NCBI RefSeq assembly: GCF_003201855.1 | Contig: NZ_QJKI01000015.1 | Location: forward strand, 1-64,000 | Length of the DNA stretch: 64,000 nucleotides | Direction: 5' to 3' | DNA from: Rivihabitans pingtungensis | GTDB lineage: Bacteria; Pseudomonadota; Gammaproteobacteria; Burkholderiales; Aquaspirillaceae | Shown here: positions 8,734 through 19,347 of the stretch, one piece after another | Layout of the letters: each line of letters starts with the position of its first letter | Position numbering within the stretch: position 1 is the stretch's first letter | Notes under the pieces: generated by a model | Told to the model about the DNA's origin: nothing | The model's database searches: none | Seen by the model: the letters and a program-made list of their open reading frames with translations, nothing else | Translations under genes and position numbers: made by a program

Positions 8734-11700
8734 TTACAGCTTTTCCATCAGCTTCAGCGCGGTGTCGCGTTGTTCGTCGGTGCCTTCGGCCATGACCTCC
8801 ACCAGGATTTCGCGGGCGCCTTCTTCGTCGCCCATGTCGATGTAGACGCGGGCAAGATCCAGCTTGGTGTCCACTTGTTCCGGGGTGACAGCTTCGCCGC
8901 TGTCGGCGGTCACAGCGTCTTCCTGGTGCAATTCTTCCAGGTCCGGGGCGCTGGCCAGGGCGGCGGCCAGCGCGCTGCGGTCCAGCTTGGGCGCGGCCGG
9001 GGCGGCGTCCTGGAACACGGCGTCAAAGTCAAATGCCAGGTCCGGGTCGATATTGGCCATCTCGCCGGTCAGCAGCGGCGAGGGCTCGCTCATTTCGTCC
9101 TTGAGCGGGTTGTCGTCGCCTTCTTGCAGCTCCGGTTCGGCCAGTTCGGCGGCCAGCGCGCCCTCGTCGGGGATTTCCAGCGGCATGTCGGACGCTTCCA
9201 GCACGGTGTCGTCCGGCGGCGGCAGGTCGTCCATGTCCGGGGCGTTGGCCAGGGCGGCGGCCAGGGCTTCCGGGTCGAGCGCCGGCAGCGGCGGCACGGT
9301 GTCTTCGAAGATGCCGTCAAAGTCCAGCGAGAGTTCGTCGCCGGACGGAATGGCCGGTTTGGTCGGTTTGCTCGGCGTCGGTTTGGCGGCGGCGGCCTGG
9401 GCGGCGGCTTCTTCGGCTTGTTTGGCTTGCTCGGCGGCAATCAGCGCGTCGATGTCCAGTTCGCCGTCATCCGCTGCGGGTTCTGCCGCGGCCGGGGTTT
9501 CGCCAAACAGATTGTCCAGATCGTCCTGGCTCAGCACATCGTTGACCGGGGCCGGCTCGGGCTTGGCGGTCGGGGCGGGCGCCGGTTGGGCAAAGAGGTC
9601 GTCCAGATCATCCTGGCTGAGCGTGTCGGCCACCGGGTCGGCAATCGGCGCCGGGGCGGGTGCTGGCGCGGCCGGTTTGGCAGCGGCAGGGGCCGGCGCC
9701 GGTTCGGCCGGGGCGTCCAGGCCAAAGTCGAACACGTCGTCCATTGACAGGCTGTCGGCGGCGGCCGGCGCGGCGGGTTTGGCCGGGGCGGCGGGCGCGG
9801 CTTCTGGCGCGGGTTTTTTGTCTTTGTCGATCTGGAAGTCGTAATTCAGCAGCGGCTTGTCTTCCAGTTCGTCGTCTGTCGGGTCTTGCACAAAGCTGCC
9901 GCCGCCTTGCATCACCGCGTCGTCAGGCAGCAGGTCGCCATCCAGGTCAAACGGGTCTTCGGCCACCGGCGCCGGGGCCGGTTTGGCGGCGGGTTTGGGC
10001 GCTGGGGCGGGTTCTGGCGCCGGCGCCGGCTCAATGTCGGCTTCGTCAAAGCCAAAGTCATCGCTGGCTGCCGGTTCAACCGGCTTGGGCGCGGCGTACA
10101 GTGGGTGGTTGGGGTCAAGCTTGCGGCCCATTTCCAGCGCCTGCACCCACAGCGGGCTGGTTTTGCTCACGGCGTCCAGCAGGCGGGCGGCCTGGGCGTT
10201 GAATTTGTCCACCAGCGGCATGGCGTAGTACACCTTGAGCAGCTTCAGGCGCAGTTCGTGGCGATCCGGGGTTTTGTTCAGCGCGTCCAGCAGCACGGTT
10301 TCTGCCTGGGCCAGCTTGTTGTATTCGATCAGGCGGTCGGCCACGACCAGTGGATCTTCGTCGTTGCTGTCAGCCGCAGCGGGGGCGGGCTCGGTGCTGG
10401 CGGCCAGACTGTCGGCTTTGGCGGCTTTTTCTGCTGCTTTTTCTTCGGCTTTTTTGCGCCGGGCCGCCATCAGTTGTTCCCACCAGCGGCGGAAGGTGTC
10501 TTTGCGACGGTGCGCGTACAGCACGCCGGCCAGCAGGGCGCCGGCCAGGCCCAGCCCGCCCAGCAGGAACATGGCGTTATGCTGGCCTTCGCTGGCACTG
10601 GCTTGAGCGCCTGATGCCGGACGCGGCGGGGCTTCAGCCTTGCCGGCTTCGGCTTCCTTGGCTTGTTTTTCGGCTTCGGCGCCCATTTGCGAGCGCAAGG
10701 CCAGCAGGCCGCGCATTTCTTCCAGCTGGGCTTCCAGCGTGGTGATGCGTTCGTTGGCGTCTTTCAGGGCTTTTTCGCGGCTGACCAGTTCCTCTTCCAG
10801 TTGGCCGGCCCGTTCTTCGCCGGGTTTGCCGTCGGCCTTGCTCAGCTTGAGCACGCCTTCTTTATTGTCTTGTGGCGCTACTTCGGCGCTGGCGTCGCTG
10901 GGTGGGGTGCGGGTTTTGCCTGGGTCGCGCGCTGGTGCGGCGGCGGCGGCGTCTGCGCCACCCAGCACATAATTGCGCCAGTCTTTGACTTGGGCGCGCA
11001 CGGTGTCCAGCGCGTCGCGCGGCGGAATGCTGCGCACGCCGTCGGCGGCGGGCACATCCAGGGTGGCGCCGGCGCGCAGTTTGTTCATGTCGCCAGCAAA
11101 CGCTCCGCTGTTATTGCGGTACAGACCAACCATCATTTGTTCCAGCGAGACATCCGCCGGTTTGAGTTTGGCCGCCACGCCAGACAAGGTGTCGCCGGGC
11201 TTGACGGTGTGCTGGCGGCCATCGCTGGGCAGTGGGCCGTCAGCGTCAGGCTTGGCTTCGGCCTTGGTGGCTGGTTTGCTGTCGGCAGGCTTGCTGGTTG
11301 CAGGGGCCGGTGTGGGGGCTGCTGCCGGCGCGGCTGGCGCAGGCGCTGCACTGGCAGCCGGCTTGGCTTGTTCTGTGCTTACCGCCGGCGCCGCGGGCGT
11401 GGGCTTGTCGCTGGGCTCCAGCAGGGCGGTGAATTCCTTGAACGAGCGGGCTCCGCCGTCGTTCAGTTCCAGCAGCAAGAACAGGAAAGGGTCGCTGATT
11501 GGTTGAGCGCCCTGTACGCGGGCCACCATCTTGCCATCGGGTTTGCGCACCACGTTGACGCTAACCCCTTGCAGGACTTCGGGGTAATCCATCTGCATCT
11601 CGGCAAAAGCGGCCGGTGAGGCGATGTTGACGCGAATCTGGCTGAGTTCTTGCGAGCGAACCCCGGTGATGTCGATCTCGGCGCGGAACGGCTGCCCCAG

Positions 11701-11808
11701 CGCGGATTGCACATGCATGCGGCCCAGCCCGCCGGCCATGGCCGGATAAGTGGCACCGATAAGCGCCAGCGCCAAGGCGCTGGCAGTGAGTTTCGCTCGA
11801 ATCGTCAC
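8734..11808 (-). CDS. fimV: FimV-type peptidoglycan-binding polar organiser
   Basis: FimV proteins organise the cell pole and support type IV pilus assembly and twitching. The 1024-residue product has a signal peptide ending near ATYPAMAGG, a FimV N-terminal domain (VQSALGQPFRAEIDITG), a LysM-type motif (HTVKPGDTLSGVAAKL), a coiled coil rich in Glu and Lys, and one membrane helix (FLLGGLGLAGALLAGVLYA). A long acidic Ala/Pro-rich cytoplasmic part with repeated LSQDDLD boxes follows, and then the conserved C-terminal helix-turn-helix TPR-like motif (KLDLARVYIDMGDEEGAREI). I chose GTG 11808 because AGGGCAGG precedes it and the signal peptide starts there. Low-complexity stretches make antisense frames open. 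Confidence 0.92.
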   Translation of the reverse strand: MTIRAKLTASALALALIGATYPAMAGGLGRMHVQSALGQPFRAEIDITGVRSQELSQIRVNIASPAAFAEMQMDYPEVLQGVSVNVVRKPDGKMVARVQGAQPISDPFLFLLLELNDGGARSFKEFTALLEPSDKPTPAAPAVSTEQAKPAASAAPAPAAPAAAPTPAPATSKPADSKPATKAEAKPDADGPLPSDGRQHTVKPGDTLSGVAAKLKPADVSLEQMMVGLYRNNSGAFAGDMNKLRAGATLDVPAADGVRSIPPRDALDTVRAQVKDWRNYVLGGADAAAAAPARDPGKTRTPPSDASAEVAPQDNKEGVLKLSKADGKPGEERAGQLEEELVSREKALKDANERITTLEAQLEEMRGLLALRSQMGAEAEKQAKEAEAGKAEAPPRPASGAQASASEGQHNAMFLLGGLGLAGALLAGVLYAHRRKDTFRRWWEQLMAARRKKAEEKAAEKAAKADSLAASTEPAPAAADSNDEDPLVVADRLIEYNKLAQAETVLLDALNKTPDRHELRLKLLKVYYAMPLVDKFNAQAARLLDAVSKTSPLWVQALEMGRKLDPNHPLYAAPKPVEPAASDDFGFDEADIEPAPAPEPAPAPKPAAKPAPAPVAEDPFDLDGDLLPDDAVMQGGGSFVQDPTDDELEDKPLLNYDFQIDKDKKPAPEAAPAAPAKPAAPAAADSLSMDDVFDFGLDAPAEPAPAPAAAKPAAPAPAPAPIADPVADTLSQDDLDDLFAQPAPAPTAKPEPAPVNDVLSQDDLDNLFGETPAAAEPAADDGELDIDALIAAEQAKQAEEAAAQAAAAKPTPSKPTKPAIPSGDELSLDFDGIFEDTVPPLPALDPEALAAALANAPDMDDLPPPDDTVLEASDMPLEIPDEGALAAELAEPELQEGDDNPLKDEMSEPSPLLTGEMANIDPDLAFDFDAVFQDAAPAAPKLDRSALAAALASAPDLEELHQEDAVTADSGEAVTPEQVDTKLDLARVYIDMGDEEGAREILVEVMAEGTDEQRDTALKLMEKL

Positions 11809-11964
11809 GAAGCCTGCCCTTACGAATGTCAGTAAAGCCCGTCGTCGCTGGCGCACTGCCAGGACGATGTGTGCGGATGATACCCAGCATGGCGGCAAAA
11901 TGCCATGCAGATCGTTGCGTATAACCCGCCAGTGCGTGCGCATGGCGGGCAAAATACCGGCGAT

Positions 11965-12933
11965 TCAGGCCGGTTGTTGCAGGCTGGCCAGGGTGCGTGC
12001 CGACAGTCGCAGCGCGTGCAGCGCCACCCAGCGCAGCGGATCAAACGCCGCCCAGGCGCACAGCGCATCACCCTGGCGATGCAGGCCAGCCACGGCCAGA
12101 TCCGGGCGGGTGGCGGCATCGGCCGGGCTGAGCACGGCGCTGTCATCGTCCAGGCGGATCAGGGTGTTGGCTGCCCAGGCCGCGCGTACGGCGGCTTCAT
12201 CCAGCGCGCTGCCGTGCAAGGTCAGCGACAGACTGGCGCCAAAAAACACCGGGGCCACGGCCAGGTTCAGCGCCACGGTCGGGGCGGCATCGCCCAGCAG
12301 GCGGGCCACATCCTGGCTGCGCTGCTGGTGTTCGTCCAGCGAGGCCGGCAACAGGTTGAATGCCAGCCGGCGGTCAAACACCTGGGTGGTGGTTTCGCTG
12401 AGGTTGAACAGCGCGGTGGTTTGCCCGGCCAGCTCGTCCATGGCTGCGCGGCCATGCACCCCTGCCGGCAACAATGCCGTGATATCGACCGATTCCACGC
12501 CGGCTGGAGTCAGGCCTTCCAGCAGGCTGGCCACGGCCAGGCTCAGGCCATCCGGGCAGCGCACGCGCTGGCCAGGCGCCGGGCCTTCGGCCTGGCCGCC
12601 AGCCAGCACCAGCGCCGGGTTGTTGCGCTGGGCGCTGGAAAAATCCAGCACGGCCGCCCCTGCGGCGCAGGCGTCGGCCGCCAGGCTGTCGGCGCAGTCG
12701 GCAGGCACGGCCAGCAGCACCAGTTGCGCGCGGGAAAAATCAAAACCTTCGGCGTCGCCCACCGTCAGTTCGCGGTTGCGGAAGGTGAGGGTGTCACCTT
12801 CGGTTTCGGCCCGCTCGCTGGCCAGTGGGTACAGCCGGCCCAGCGGAAAACGGCTGTCACCGAGCACCTCCAGCAAAACCCGACCCAGGGCGCCGGTTGC
12901 ACCAACTACGGCGATGTCAAGAGGTGTGTTCAT
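11965..12933 (-). CDS. usg: Usg-like aspartate-semialdehyde dehydrogenase homologue, probably non-catalytic
   Basis: The 322-residue protein has the NAD(P)-binding opening IAVVGATGALGRVLLEVL and the overall Asd fold. Where active enzymes have the PNCST nucleophile motif, this one reads RCPDGLSLAV, so the catalytic cysteine is missing from its usual place. Usg paralogues next to fimV are common and have no established reaction. A true asd gene is not in the window. The ATG at 12933 begins MNTPLDIAVVG; the gene is 156 bases upstream of fimV on the same strand. Confidence 0.85.
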   Translation of the reverse strand: MNTPLDIAVVGATGALGRVLLEVLGDSRFPLGRLYPLASERAETEGDTLTFRNRELTVGDAEGFDFSRAQLVLLAVPADCADSLAADACAAGAAVLDFSSAQRNNPALVLAGGQAEGPAPGQRVRCPDGLSLAVASLLEGLTPAGVESVDITALLPAGVHGRAAMDELAGQTTALFNLSETTTQVFDRRLAFNLLPASLDEHQQRSQDVARLLGDAAPTVALNLAVAPVFFGASLSLTLHGSALDEAAVRAAWAANTLIRLDDDSAVLSPADAATRPDLAVAGLHRQGDALCAWAAFDPLRWVALHALRLSARTLASLQQPA

Positions 12934-13547
12934 CGGTCAAAATCCTCGCGAAATTCAAAAAACAAGAGTCGGCCCGGTGGGGCGGCCCGATCATGGGCGA
13001 TTGGGCCCATACCCGCCATACGGGGGCCGGGTGTGGCGATTGTAACAGGCCCAGCGTGTTTCACGGGCGCAGAAGATGGTGGCGATTTGCGTTGATCCGC
13101 CCGACATCAGGCTTGCTTTTGCGCAAAAAATGCCATATGATTTAGATGTTTACGGTTTTATCTGCTGTCCTGCTCGCACCAGATTCGCGTTTGGCATGCG
13201 CAAGGCATGCTGCCGACGTCGATCATCATCCTGCCCGGCCTGTGGCCAGCCATACTGCGCGTGCCTGTCACGCCTCCCTCGATCTGGCGTCATCTGTCCT
13301 GTCACGTTGCACTTTTTGCCCGATGTCTGGCCGTTTCATGATAAAAGTGTTGAAATTCAATAAAAACAATCGTTTGCTTTTGTCTGAAAAGCCAACGCGC
13401 CGGGCATTCGTTCTATAAAAACCGCTTGTGTGGGCGCAAAAGAATTTGGTATCACTGCGCATGGGCCGTCCGCGCGGGGTGACGGCCCGGTTATTCAAAA
13501 AAACAAGACGCGGTGCATCGCCACACGCGTGAATGAGGAGATTTGCC
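12934..13547. other. Divergent intergenic region, about 610 bp
   Basis: No gene is supported here. A GC-rich palindromic stretch (GGCCCGATCATGGGCGATTGGGCCC) lies near 12980-13008 on the usg side. A promoter candidate lies at 13113-13141. The last 200 bases before the chemoreceptor are AT-richer, which fits a regulatory region. Confidence 0.5.
13113..13141 (+). promoter_or_regulatory. Possible sigma-70 promoter
   Basis: TTGCTT at 13113-13118 and TATGAT at 13136-13141 are separated by 17 bases. The -10 matches 5 of 6 and the -35 only 3 of 6. It would give a leader of roughly 400 bases for the downstream chemoreceptor, so it may serve something else. Confidence 0.35.
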
Positions 13548-15590
13548 TTGCGAATCAAACATCTGCCATTGGCCACTGCCATTGCCATCATGGCGTCGCT
13601 GGTCATCACCGTGATTTTTTCCTGTCTGATCGGTTTTCTGTCCTGGTCATCCAACCGCACGGCGGTCAAACAGGTGCATGAGCACTTGTCACAGCAGATG
13701 AGCGCCATTGCCATTGCATTGGAAGACAACTTTCTGTCGGCTCAGCAATCGGCCAAACTGCGGTTGGGCATGTACAAGCACATGCTGCCCTCGCAAAGCT
13801 TCACTGTGACGCAAGAGGGGGTGCCCAGCGAAGGGCTGCTGGCTGGTGTGCCGGTAATCAAAGCTGGCGAGCTGGCACTGAACAACAATATGGCCTTTCT
13901 GGAGAAGGTCAAAAGCATGCTGGATGCCGATCCGGCGGTGCTGGTGCTGCACAATGGCAAATTTGTCCGAGTGGCCACCTTCCTGAAAAAAGACGGCAAA
14001 TCACAGATTGGCGTGCCGTTGGCCGACGACAGCAAGGAAGCGCAAACCCTGCAAAAAGGCGAAACGTTTTATGGCATGGTCAACCGCAGCGGTGTGTTCT
14101 ACATGTCAATTTTCGAGCCGGTGTACGACGCCAATAAAAAGCTGATCGGCGCCATTTCGGTGCGGGTCAGCGTCGATGACATCATGGCGCGCCTGCGTCA
14201 GAGCATCAGCAATATCAAGGTGGCACAAACCGGTTACGCCTATGTGATGCAGCCAGGCAAAACGGTGGACGACACCATCATGCTGGTGCACCCGTCACTC
14301 GCCGGCAAGCGGGTAGGTGACATGAAAAACGAACAGCTCACCCGGGTGGTGGGCGAGCTGATCGCCACCCGTAACGGTGTGCTGCATTACCGCTGGGATG
14401 ACGCCAAGAGCGGGGTGAGCGGCGACAAGATTGCCGCGGTGGCCGAAGTCAAGAACGCTGGCTGGATTGTCGGCTCGGGCAGTTGGGAAGACGAATTCAC
14501 CGCTGAAGCGCGCAATCTGCGCAATGGCCTGATTCTGGCTGCCGCCTTGAGTGGCGTGCTGACGGTCACATTGATCGCCTGGGCCATTCGCCGTGGCCTG
14601 GCGCCGGTGCAAACTCTGGTGGAAAGCGTGCGGCAAATGGGCGCCGGTGATTTCAGTCGCACGCTGAACGCCAGTGATGAGGCCAGCCGTAATGAGGTGG
14701 ACCGCCTGCAAAACAGCCTGAGCGGCACCCAGCGCGACATCGCAAGCGTGTTGCGCCGCATGGCCGATTCGGCGCGTGCCCTGGGTCAGGTGGCTGGCCA
14801 GCTGGATCACAGCTCGGATAAGGTGATGGACAGCTCGGGCCATCAGGCTGACGCCGCCGCCACGCTGGCGCGCACTGCCGAAGAAATGGCCAACAGCATT
14901 GGTCATGTCAGCGACAACGCCACCCAGGCCGAGCAATTGGCCCAGCAAACCGCCGACGCTGCCCAGGCCGGCAGCCACAAGGTCAGCGAAGTGGCCAGCG
15001 AAATGCACCAGATTGAAAACGAAATCATGTCTGCCGCCCAAGTGGTGCACACCCTGGGTCAGCGCACCAGCGAAATCAATCAGGTGATTCAGCTGATCAA
15101 GGAAGTCGCCGACCAGACCAACCTCCTGGCCTTGAACGCGGCGATTGAAGCTGCCCGCGCCGGCGAGCAAGGGCGGGGGTTTGCCGTGGTGGCTGACGAA
15201 GTGCGCAAGCTGGCCGAGCGCACCACGCAATCCACCATGGAAATCTCCAGTTCGATTGGCTCGGTGCAGCAAGAATCTGGTGAAGTGGTGCGCCGCATCG
15301 AACAGGTGGTCGAGCGCATCGCCGCCGGCGTGCAGGCGGTGGAAAACGCCGGCCAGGTGCTGGGCGAGATCGAGGCGCAAAGCAAGCAGGCGGTCACCGC
15401 CGTGGCCGGCATCGCCGTCAGCATGCGCGAGCAAAGCGGCTCCAGCCAAAGCATTGCCGACAGTGTGGAAACCATCGCCGCCATGTCGGAAGCCAATAGC
15501 CAGGCCTGCCGCGACAACCGCGAACACACCCGTCAGCTGAGCCAGCTGGCCAGCGATCTGGATGGTATGGTGTCGCGCTTCAAGGTGTAA
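13548..15590 (+). CDS. Methyl-accepting chemotaxis protein with Cache sensor
   Basis: The 680-residue receptor has a first membrane helix near 5-35, a long periplasmic region resembling a Cache-3/Cache-2 fusion ([33 protein letters not shown]), and a second helix near 325-348. HAMP and the signalling domain follow, with the hairpin tip [21 protein letters not shown] prefer the TTG at 13548. An in-frame ATG at 13533 overlaps GAGGAG, which is ideally spaced as a ribosome binding site for the TTG, so ATG initiation is less likely. No C-terminal CheR-docking pentapeptide is visible. It should bind small ligands in the periplasm and control CheA. Confidence 0.93.
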   Translation: MRIKHLPLATAIAIMASLVITVIFSCLIGFLSWSSNRTAVKQVHEHLSQQMSAIAIALEDNFLSAQQSAKLRLGMYKHMLPSQSFTVTQEGVPSEGLLAGVPVIKAGELALNNNMAFLEKVKSMLDADPAVLVLHNGKFVRVATFLKKDGKSQIGVPLADDSKEAQTLQKGETFYGMVNRSGVFYMSIFEPVYDANKKLIGAISVRVSVDDIMARLRQSISNIKVAQTGYAYVMQPGKTVDDTIMLVHPSLAGKRVGDMKNEQLTRVVGELIATRNGVLHYRWDDAKSGVSGDKIAAVAEVKNAGWIVGSGSWEDEFTAEARNLRNGLILAAALSGVLTVTLIAWAIRRGLAPVQTLVESVRQMGAGDFSRTLNASDEASRNEVDRLQNSLSGTQRDIASVLRRMADSARALGQVAGQLDHSSDKVMDSSGHQADAAATLARTAEEMANSIGHVSDNATQAEQLAQQTADAAQAGSHKVSEVASEMHQIENEIMSAAQVVHTLGQRTSEINQVIQLIKEVADQTNLLALNAAIEAARAGEQGRGFAVVADEVRKLAERTTQSTMEISSSIGSVQQESGEVVRRIEQVVERIAAGVQAVENAGQVLGEIEAQSKQAVTAVAGIAVSMREQSGSSQSIADSVETIAAMSEANSQACRDNREHTRQLSQLASDLDGMVSRFKV

Positions 15591-15647
15591 GTCTGGCGGC
15601 CACTGCACGCCGGGGCTGGCCTGCCGGTGAGTGACCCCGTCGCCCAG

Positions 15648-15688
15648 AAAAAACCGCCGCCGGTTGTAAAACCGGCGGCGGTTTTTTT
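15648..15688. terminator. Bidirectional terminator between convergent chemoreceptor genes
   Basis: ACCGCCGCCGGTT and its complement AACCGGCGGCGGT form a stem around TGTAA, with A-run on the left and T7 on the right. It serves both convergent genes. Confidence 0.92.
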
Positions 15689-15705
15689 AGCGTATTACAG
15701 CAAGC

Positions 15706-17679
15706 TCAGGCGCCGTTGCGTGGCAGCACAAAGCGTCCAACCAGGGCGTTAAGCTCCTGGGCCGTGCCATTCATGGTTTGCGCAATGCGCGAGGCTTCGC
15801 CGATCAGCGCGCTGTTTTCCTGGGCGTGGCTGGCAATGCGTGCCACATTCTCGGCCACATCATGGCTGGCCTGGCTATGTTCGCGCATGGCATGGCTGAT
15901 TGAAGTGGCTTTTTCCAGCGTATCTTCAGCGGTGGTTTCGATGTGTGCCAGCACCTGCTGGGTGTCTTCCAGCCGGGCCAGGCCATCCTGCATGCGCTGG
16001 CTGACTTCGCGCATGCCATCCACCGTGCCCTGGGTATCCTGGCAGATGGCTTCGATCAGGCGAGTGATCTCCCCGGTGGCCTGGCTGGTGCGTTCAGCCA
16101 GATTGCGCACCTCATCGGCCACCACGGCAAAGCCACGGCCCTGTTCGCCAGCGCGGGCGGCTTCGATCGAGGCATTCAGCGCCAGCAGATTGGTCTGGTC
16201 GGCAATGCCCTGGATTGAGCCAATCAGCTGGCTGATGGCCTGTGAGCGCTCGTGCAACTGGTGAATGGTGCCGGACGCCTGCTGGACGGCATCGGCCATT
16301 TCGGTGATTTCAGCCGCCGCCTGGCGCATGCTGTCGCGACCGGCGCTGGCCTGGCGGCGGGTTTCGCCGGCACAGGCTTCGCTGGCATTGGCGCTGTCCA
16401 CCACCTGGGTGATGCCGGCGCTGATTTCTTCGGTGGAGACGGCAATCTGGCTGGAAGCATGGGTTTGCTCGGCCGAACCGGCTGCGGCCTGACGCGACAC
16501 CGACGACAGGCCGCCCGCGGCATCGGCCAGTTGCCGGGCATCGTGTTCCACCTGGCCCAGCGCACGGGCAAAGGCTTCCACCAGTTGATCAAACGAGCGG
16601 CCGATGCTGGCGATTTCGTCCTCGCCCGGCAGATTGGCCCGGTGGGTCAGATCCAGCTGACGACTGGTGTTGTCCATCACGGCCTGCAAGGCGCGGACTT
16701 CACGACGCAAGGCGCGCATGGTGAGCATGGACAGTGTGAGCACCAGCAGGATGGCCACCAGGGCTACGCCGGCAGACAACAGCGCGCGCTGGCTGGCGGC
16801 GTCCTTCAGTCCGTCAGCCTGGGCAATCATGGCGTGCGAGAAGGTATCCAGCATGCCCTTGATGGCTTCCATACGGCTGGTGGCGGCAGCAAACCAGGTG
16901 TCCTTGTCGATGCCGGATTGCTCGGGACCCAGTGTCAGGATTTTTTCGCGCATGTTCACCGCATCCTGATAGGCTGGGGTGGCGCTGACCGCCACATAGG
17001 CATCGCGCAAGGCTGGATCGGCCAGGGCGTTGAATTCGGTCAGACAGCTTTGCTGACGCCCCACGCCCTCCAGCAACAGACGCCGGGCGGCATCATCCAG
17101 CCGGCCAGCGGTCAGTGCCGTGGCCAGTTGCGCACGTTCACGGCCGGCGAATTCTTTTTCGCACAGCAGCGCCAGTTGGGCGGTCATCTGTCGGGTGAGG
17201 TCGGCGTGGGTGGCTCGCTGCACACCCACAGTGGCCAGATTCATCAGTTTTTCAATCAGCCCGGTGTACTGGGCAATGAATTGCGTGGAGGTCAGACTAT
17301 GCTGATCCACGCCTTGACGCACAGTGGCCAGCGTGTCCAGTGCCTGCAATTCCTGAAGGGCCAGGGCGCGGTCGTCGCTGGTCAGATCATCCAGACTGTC
17401 CACGCTGGCGCGCATGGTGCGGATCACACCATCCAGGGCACTGCGCGCCTGGGCCAGCAGAGCCTGATCGCCGGTGACGCTGGCGCCGCGCTCGACCTGC
17501 ATCAGATGGATCACGTCACCGGAACGGGTGGAGACTTCGATCAGCGCCGCCGCGCGGCGCATGTTGACGGCTTCTTGCCAGTGGGCCCACGCTGTCAGCG
17601 CAGCGTAGCCCACCATGCCAAGCAGCGGCAGACTGACCAGCAGAAACAGACGCTGGCCCAAGGTCAGACGGTGGGTCAT
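15706..17679 (-). CDS. Methyl-accepting chemotaxis protein with NIT-type sensor domain
   Basis: The 657-residue receptor starts at ATG 17679 ([20 protein letters not shown]). A first membrane helix is followed by a long helical periplasmic domain of the nitrate/nitrite-sensing NIT type ([34 protein letters not shown]). A second helix lies around 305-325, then HAMP and the signalling tip [20 protein letters not shown]. Nitrate or nitrite as ligand is inferred from the family only. It converges on the preceding receptor and shares its terminator. The frame extends upstream, but only the chosen ATG begins a plausible membrane anchor. Confidence 0.92.
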   Translation of the reverse strand: MTHRLTLGQRLFLLVSLPLLGMVGYAALTAWAHWQEAVNMRRAAALIEVSTRSGDVIHLMQVERGASVTGDQALLAQARSALDGVIRTMRASVDSLDDLTSDDRALALQELQALDTLATVRQGVDQHSLTSTQFIAQYTGLIEKLMNLATVGVQRATHADLTRQMTAQLALLCEKEFAGRERAQLATALTAGRLDDAARRLLLEGVGRQQSCLTEFNALADPALRDAYVAVSATPAYQDAVNMREKILTLGPEQSGIDKDTWFAAATSRMEAIKGMLDTFSHAMIAQADGLKDAASQRALLSAGVALVAILLVLTLSMLTMRALRREVRALQAVMDNTSRQLDLTHRANLPGEDEIASIGRSFDQLVEAFARALGQVEHDARQLADAAGGLSSVSRQAAAGSAEQTHASSQIAVSTEEISAGITQVVDSANASEACAGETRRQASAGRDSMRQAAAEITEMADAVQQASGTIHQLHERSQAISQLIGSIQGIADQTNLLALNASIEAARAGEQGRGFAVVADEVRNLAERTSQATGEITRLIEAICQDTQGTVDGMREVSQRMQDGLARLEDTQQVLAHIETTAEDTLEKATSISHAMREHSQASHDVAENVARIASHAQENSALIGEASRIAQTMNGTAQELNALVGRFVLPRNGA

Positions 17680-17965
17680 GATGGTGTTTTCTTCTCGTTC
17701 TGACGCGGCGTGCGCCGCGCACGGATGCGGTGCAGCCATACTGACGATGGCTCTTCATGCCAGTCAGTGCCGGGGCAGAACAATGCAGTGCAACATTCGC
17801 GCCGACACCGCCAGCAGCAGTGAGGGCAGTATACCCAGTTGTAGCCGCTGCGCCGGGTAAATGCGCAAAACCTTGACCTAAGTCGGCATGGGTGATTTTT
17901 TTGTCATAACGCACCCTGGCTGGCATGACGCACAGCAGCATAGTGGCATGTTTCTCCACCGGAAA

Positions 17966-19198
17966 TCAGCCAAAAAACAGATAGGCCACCCACACCGCCG
18001 CCACAAAACCCATCACATCGGCAAACACCCCGCAGGCGGCGGCATAGCGGGTGTTGCGGATGTTCACCGCGCCAAAATACACCGCCAGCACATAAAACGT
18101 GGTTTCGCTGCTGCCTTGCAAAATCGACACCAGCCGGCCGGCAAACGAATCCGCGCCCTGGGTTTTCAGGGTGTCCAGCATCATGGCGCGCGCGCCGCTG
18201 CCTGACAGCGATTTCATCACCCCGGTGGGCAGTGCATCCACCCAGCGCGTATCCCAGCCGCCGGCCGCCACCAGCTGCTTCAAGCCGCCCATCAGCAAGT
18301 CCAGCGCGCCCGAGGCGCGCAGCAGGGCAATCGCCGCCAGCATGGCAATCAGATAGGGAATAATCCCCACCGCCACCTGAAAACCCTCTTTGGCGCCGTC
18401 GATAAAGCTGTCGTAGACATTTACCCGCTTGTACAGCGCCGCCAACAGCAGCGCGCCGATCATGGCCAGCAGCACAGCGTTGCTGAGCAAGGATGATTGC
18501 GCCTGCATCTGTGCAGCCGGCAGGTGGGCAAACCACCAGGCGCTGCCCAGCACCAGCGCGCTCAGGCCGGCCAGATAAGCCAGCACCACCGGGTCCAACA
18601 ATTTCAGCCGCTGAATGGCGCCGGTCAGCGCCAGCGCCGACAGCGTGCCCAGATAGCTGGTGAGCAGCAGCGGAATAAACACATCGGTGGGGTCGGCGGC
18701 GCCCATTTGCGCGCGGTAGGCAAAGATAGTCACCGGAAACAAAGTAATCGACGCGGTGTTGATCACCAAAAACAGAATCTGCGCATCGCTGGCGGTGTCG
18801 GCGCTGGGGTTGAGCGTTTGCAGCTCGCGCATGGCCTTCAGCCCCAGCGGGGTGGCGGCGTTGTCCAGCCCAAGCATATTGGCCGCCATGTTCAGGGTGA
18901 TGTTGCCCAGCGCCGGATGGTCGCGTGGCACACCGGGAAACAAGCGGGCAAACAAGGGCGCCAGCGCGCGCGCCGCCAGCGCCACCAGGCCGGCGCGCTC
19001 GCCGATTTTCATCAAACCCAGCCACAGCGCCATCACGCCGGTCAGGCCGAGTGAAATCTCAAAGCCGCTCTTGGCGGCGTCAAACAGCGCCTTGACCATG
19101 GCGGCAAAGATATCGGTGTGCCCCAGCCACACCGCTTGCGCCAGCGCAGCGGCCAGGGCGAGCAGGATAAACGCCGACCAGATGACATTAAGCACCAT
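17966..19198 (-). CDS. Nucleoside-recognition (Gate) domain membrane protein, SpmA-SpmB-like fusion
   Basis: The 410-residue integral membrane protein contains two Gate domains. The first half carries GNITLNMAANMLGLDNAATP, and the second has DGAKEGFQVAVGIIPYLIAM and GSSETTFYVLAVYFG. These match the separate SpmA and SpmB proteins joined in one chain, as found in many non-sporulating Gram-negatives. Transport or gating of a nucleoside-like solute is suggested by the domain name, but the substrate is unknown. ATG 19198 is preferred because AGGAAA precedes it at proper spacing; the ATG nine bases upstream overlaps that site. Confidence 0.85.
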   Translation of the reverse strand: MVLNVIWSAFILLALAAALAQAVWLGHTDIFAAMVKALFDAAKSGFEISLGLTGVMALWLGLMKIGERAGLVALAARALAPLFARLFPGVPRDHPALGNITLNMAANMLGLDNAATPLGLKAMRELQTLNPSADTASDAQILFLVINTASITLFPVTIFAYRAQMGAADPTDVFIPLLLTSYLGTLSALALTGAIQRLKLLDPVVLAYLAGLSALVLGSAWWFAHLPAAQMQAQSSLLSNAVLLAMIGALLLAALYKRVNVYDSFIDGAKEGFQVAVGIIPYLIAMLAAIALLRASGALDLLMGGLKQLVAAGGWDTRWVDALPTGVMKSLSGSGARAMMLDTLKTQGADSFAGRLVSILQGSSETTFYVLAVYFGAVNIRNTRYAAACGVFADVMGFVAAVWVAYLFFG

Positions 19199-19257
19199 GT
19201 TGATCATTTCCTGTGGATGAGCAGAAAACAGCCCGCCCACCGTAAACTTGCGAATTG

Positions 19258-19286
19258 TTGACAATATCTGCAAGCATTATGATATC
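19258..19286 (+). promoter_or_regulatory. Possible promoter of the alpha/beta hydrolase gene
   Basis: A perfect TTGACA at 19258-19263 is followed after 17 bases by GATATC, a weak -10. It lies in the divergent gap between the Gate protein gene and the hydrolase gene. Confidence 0.35.
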
Positions 19287-19347
19287 AGCCTGAACCGTAG
19301 CCTGAAGCTGGCGCGGCCCCTGCCTGTTTTCCGGACATCCCCTACCC

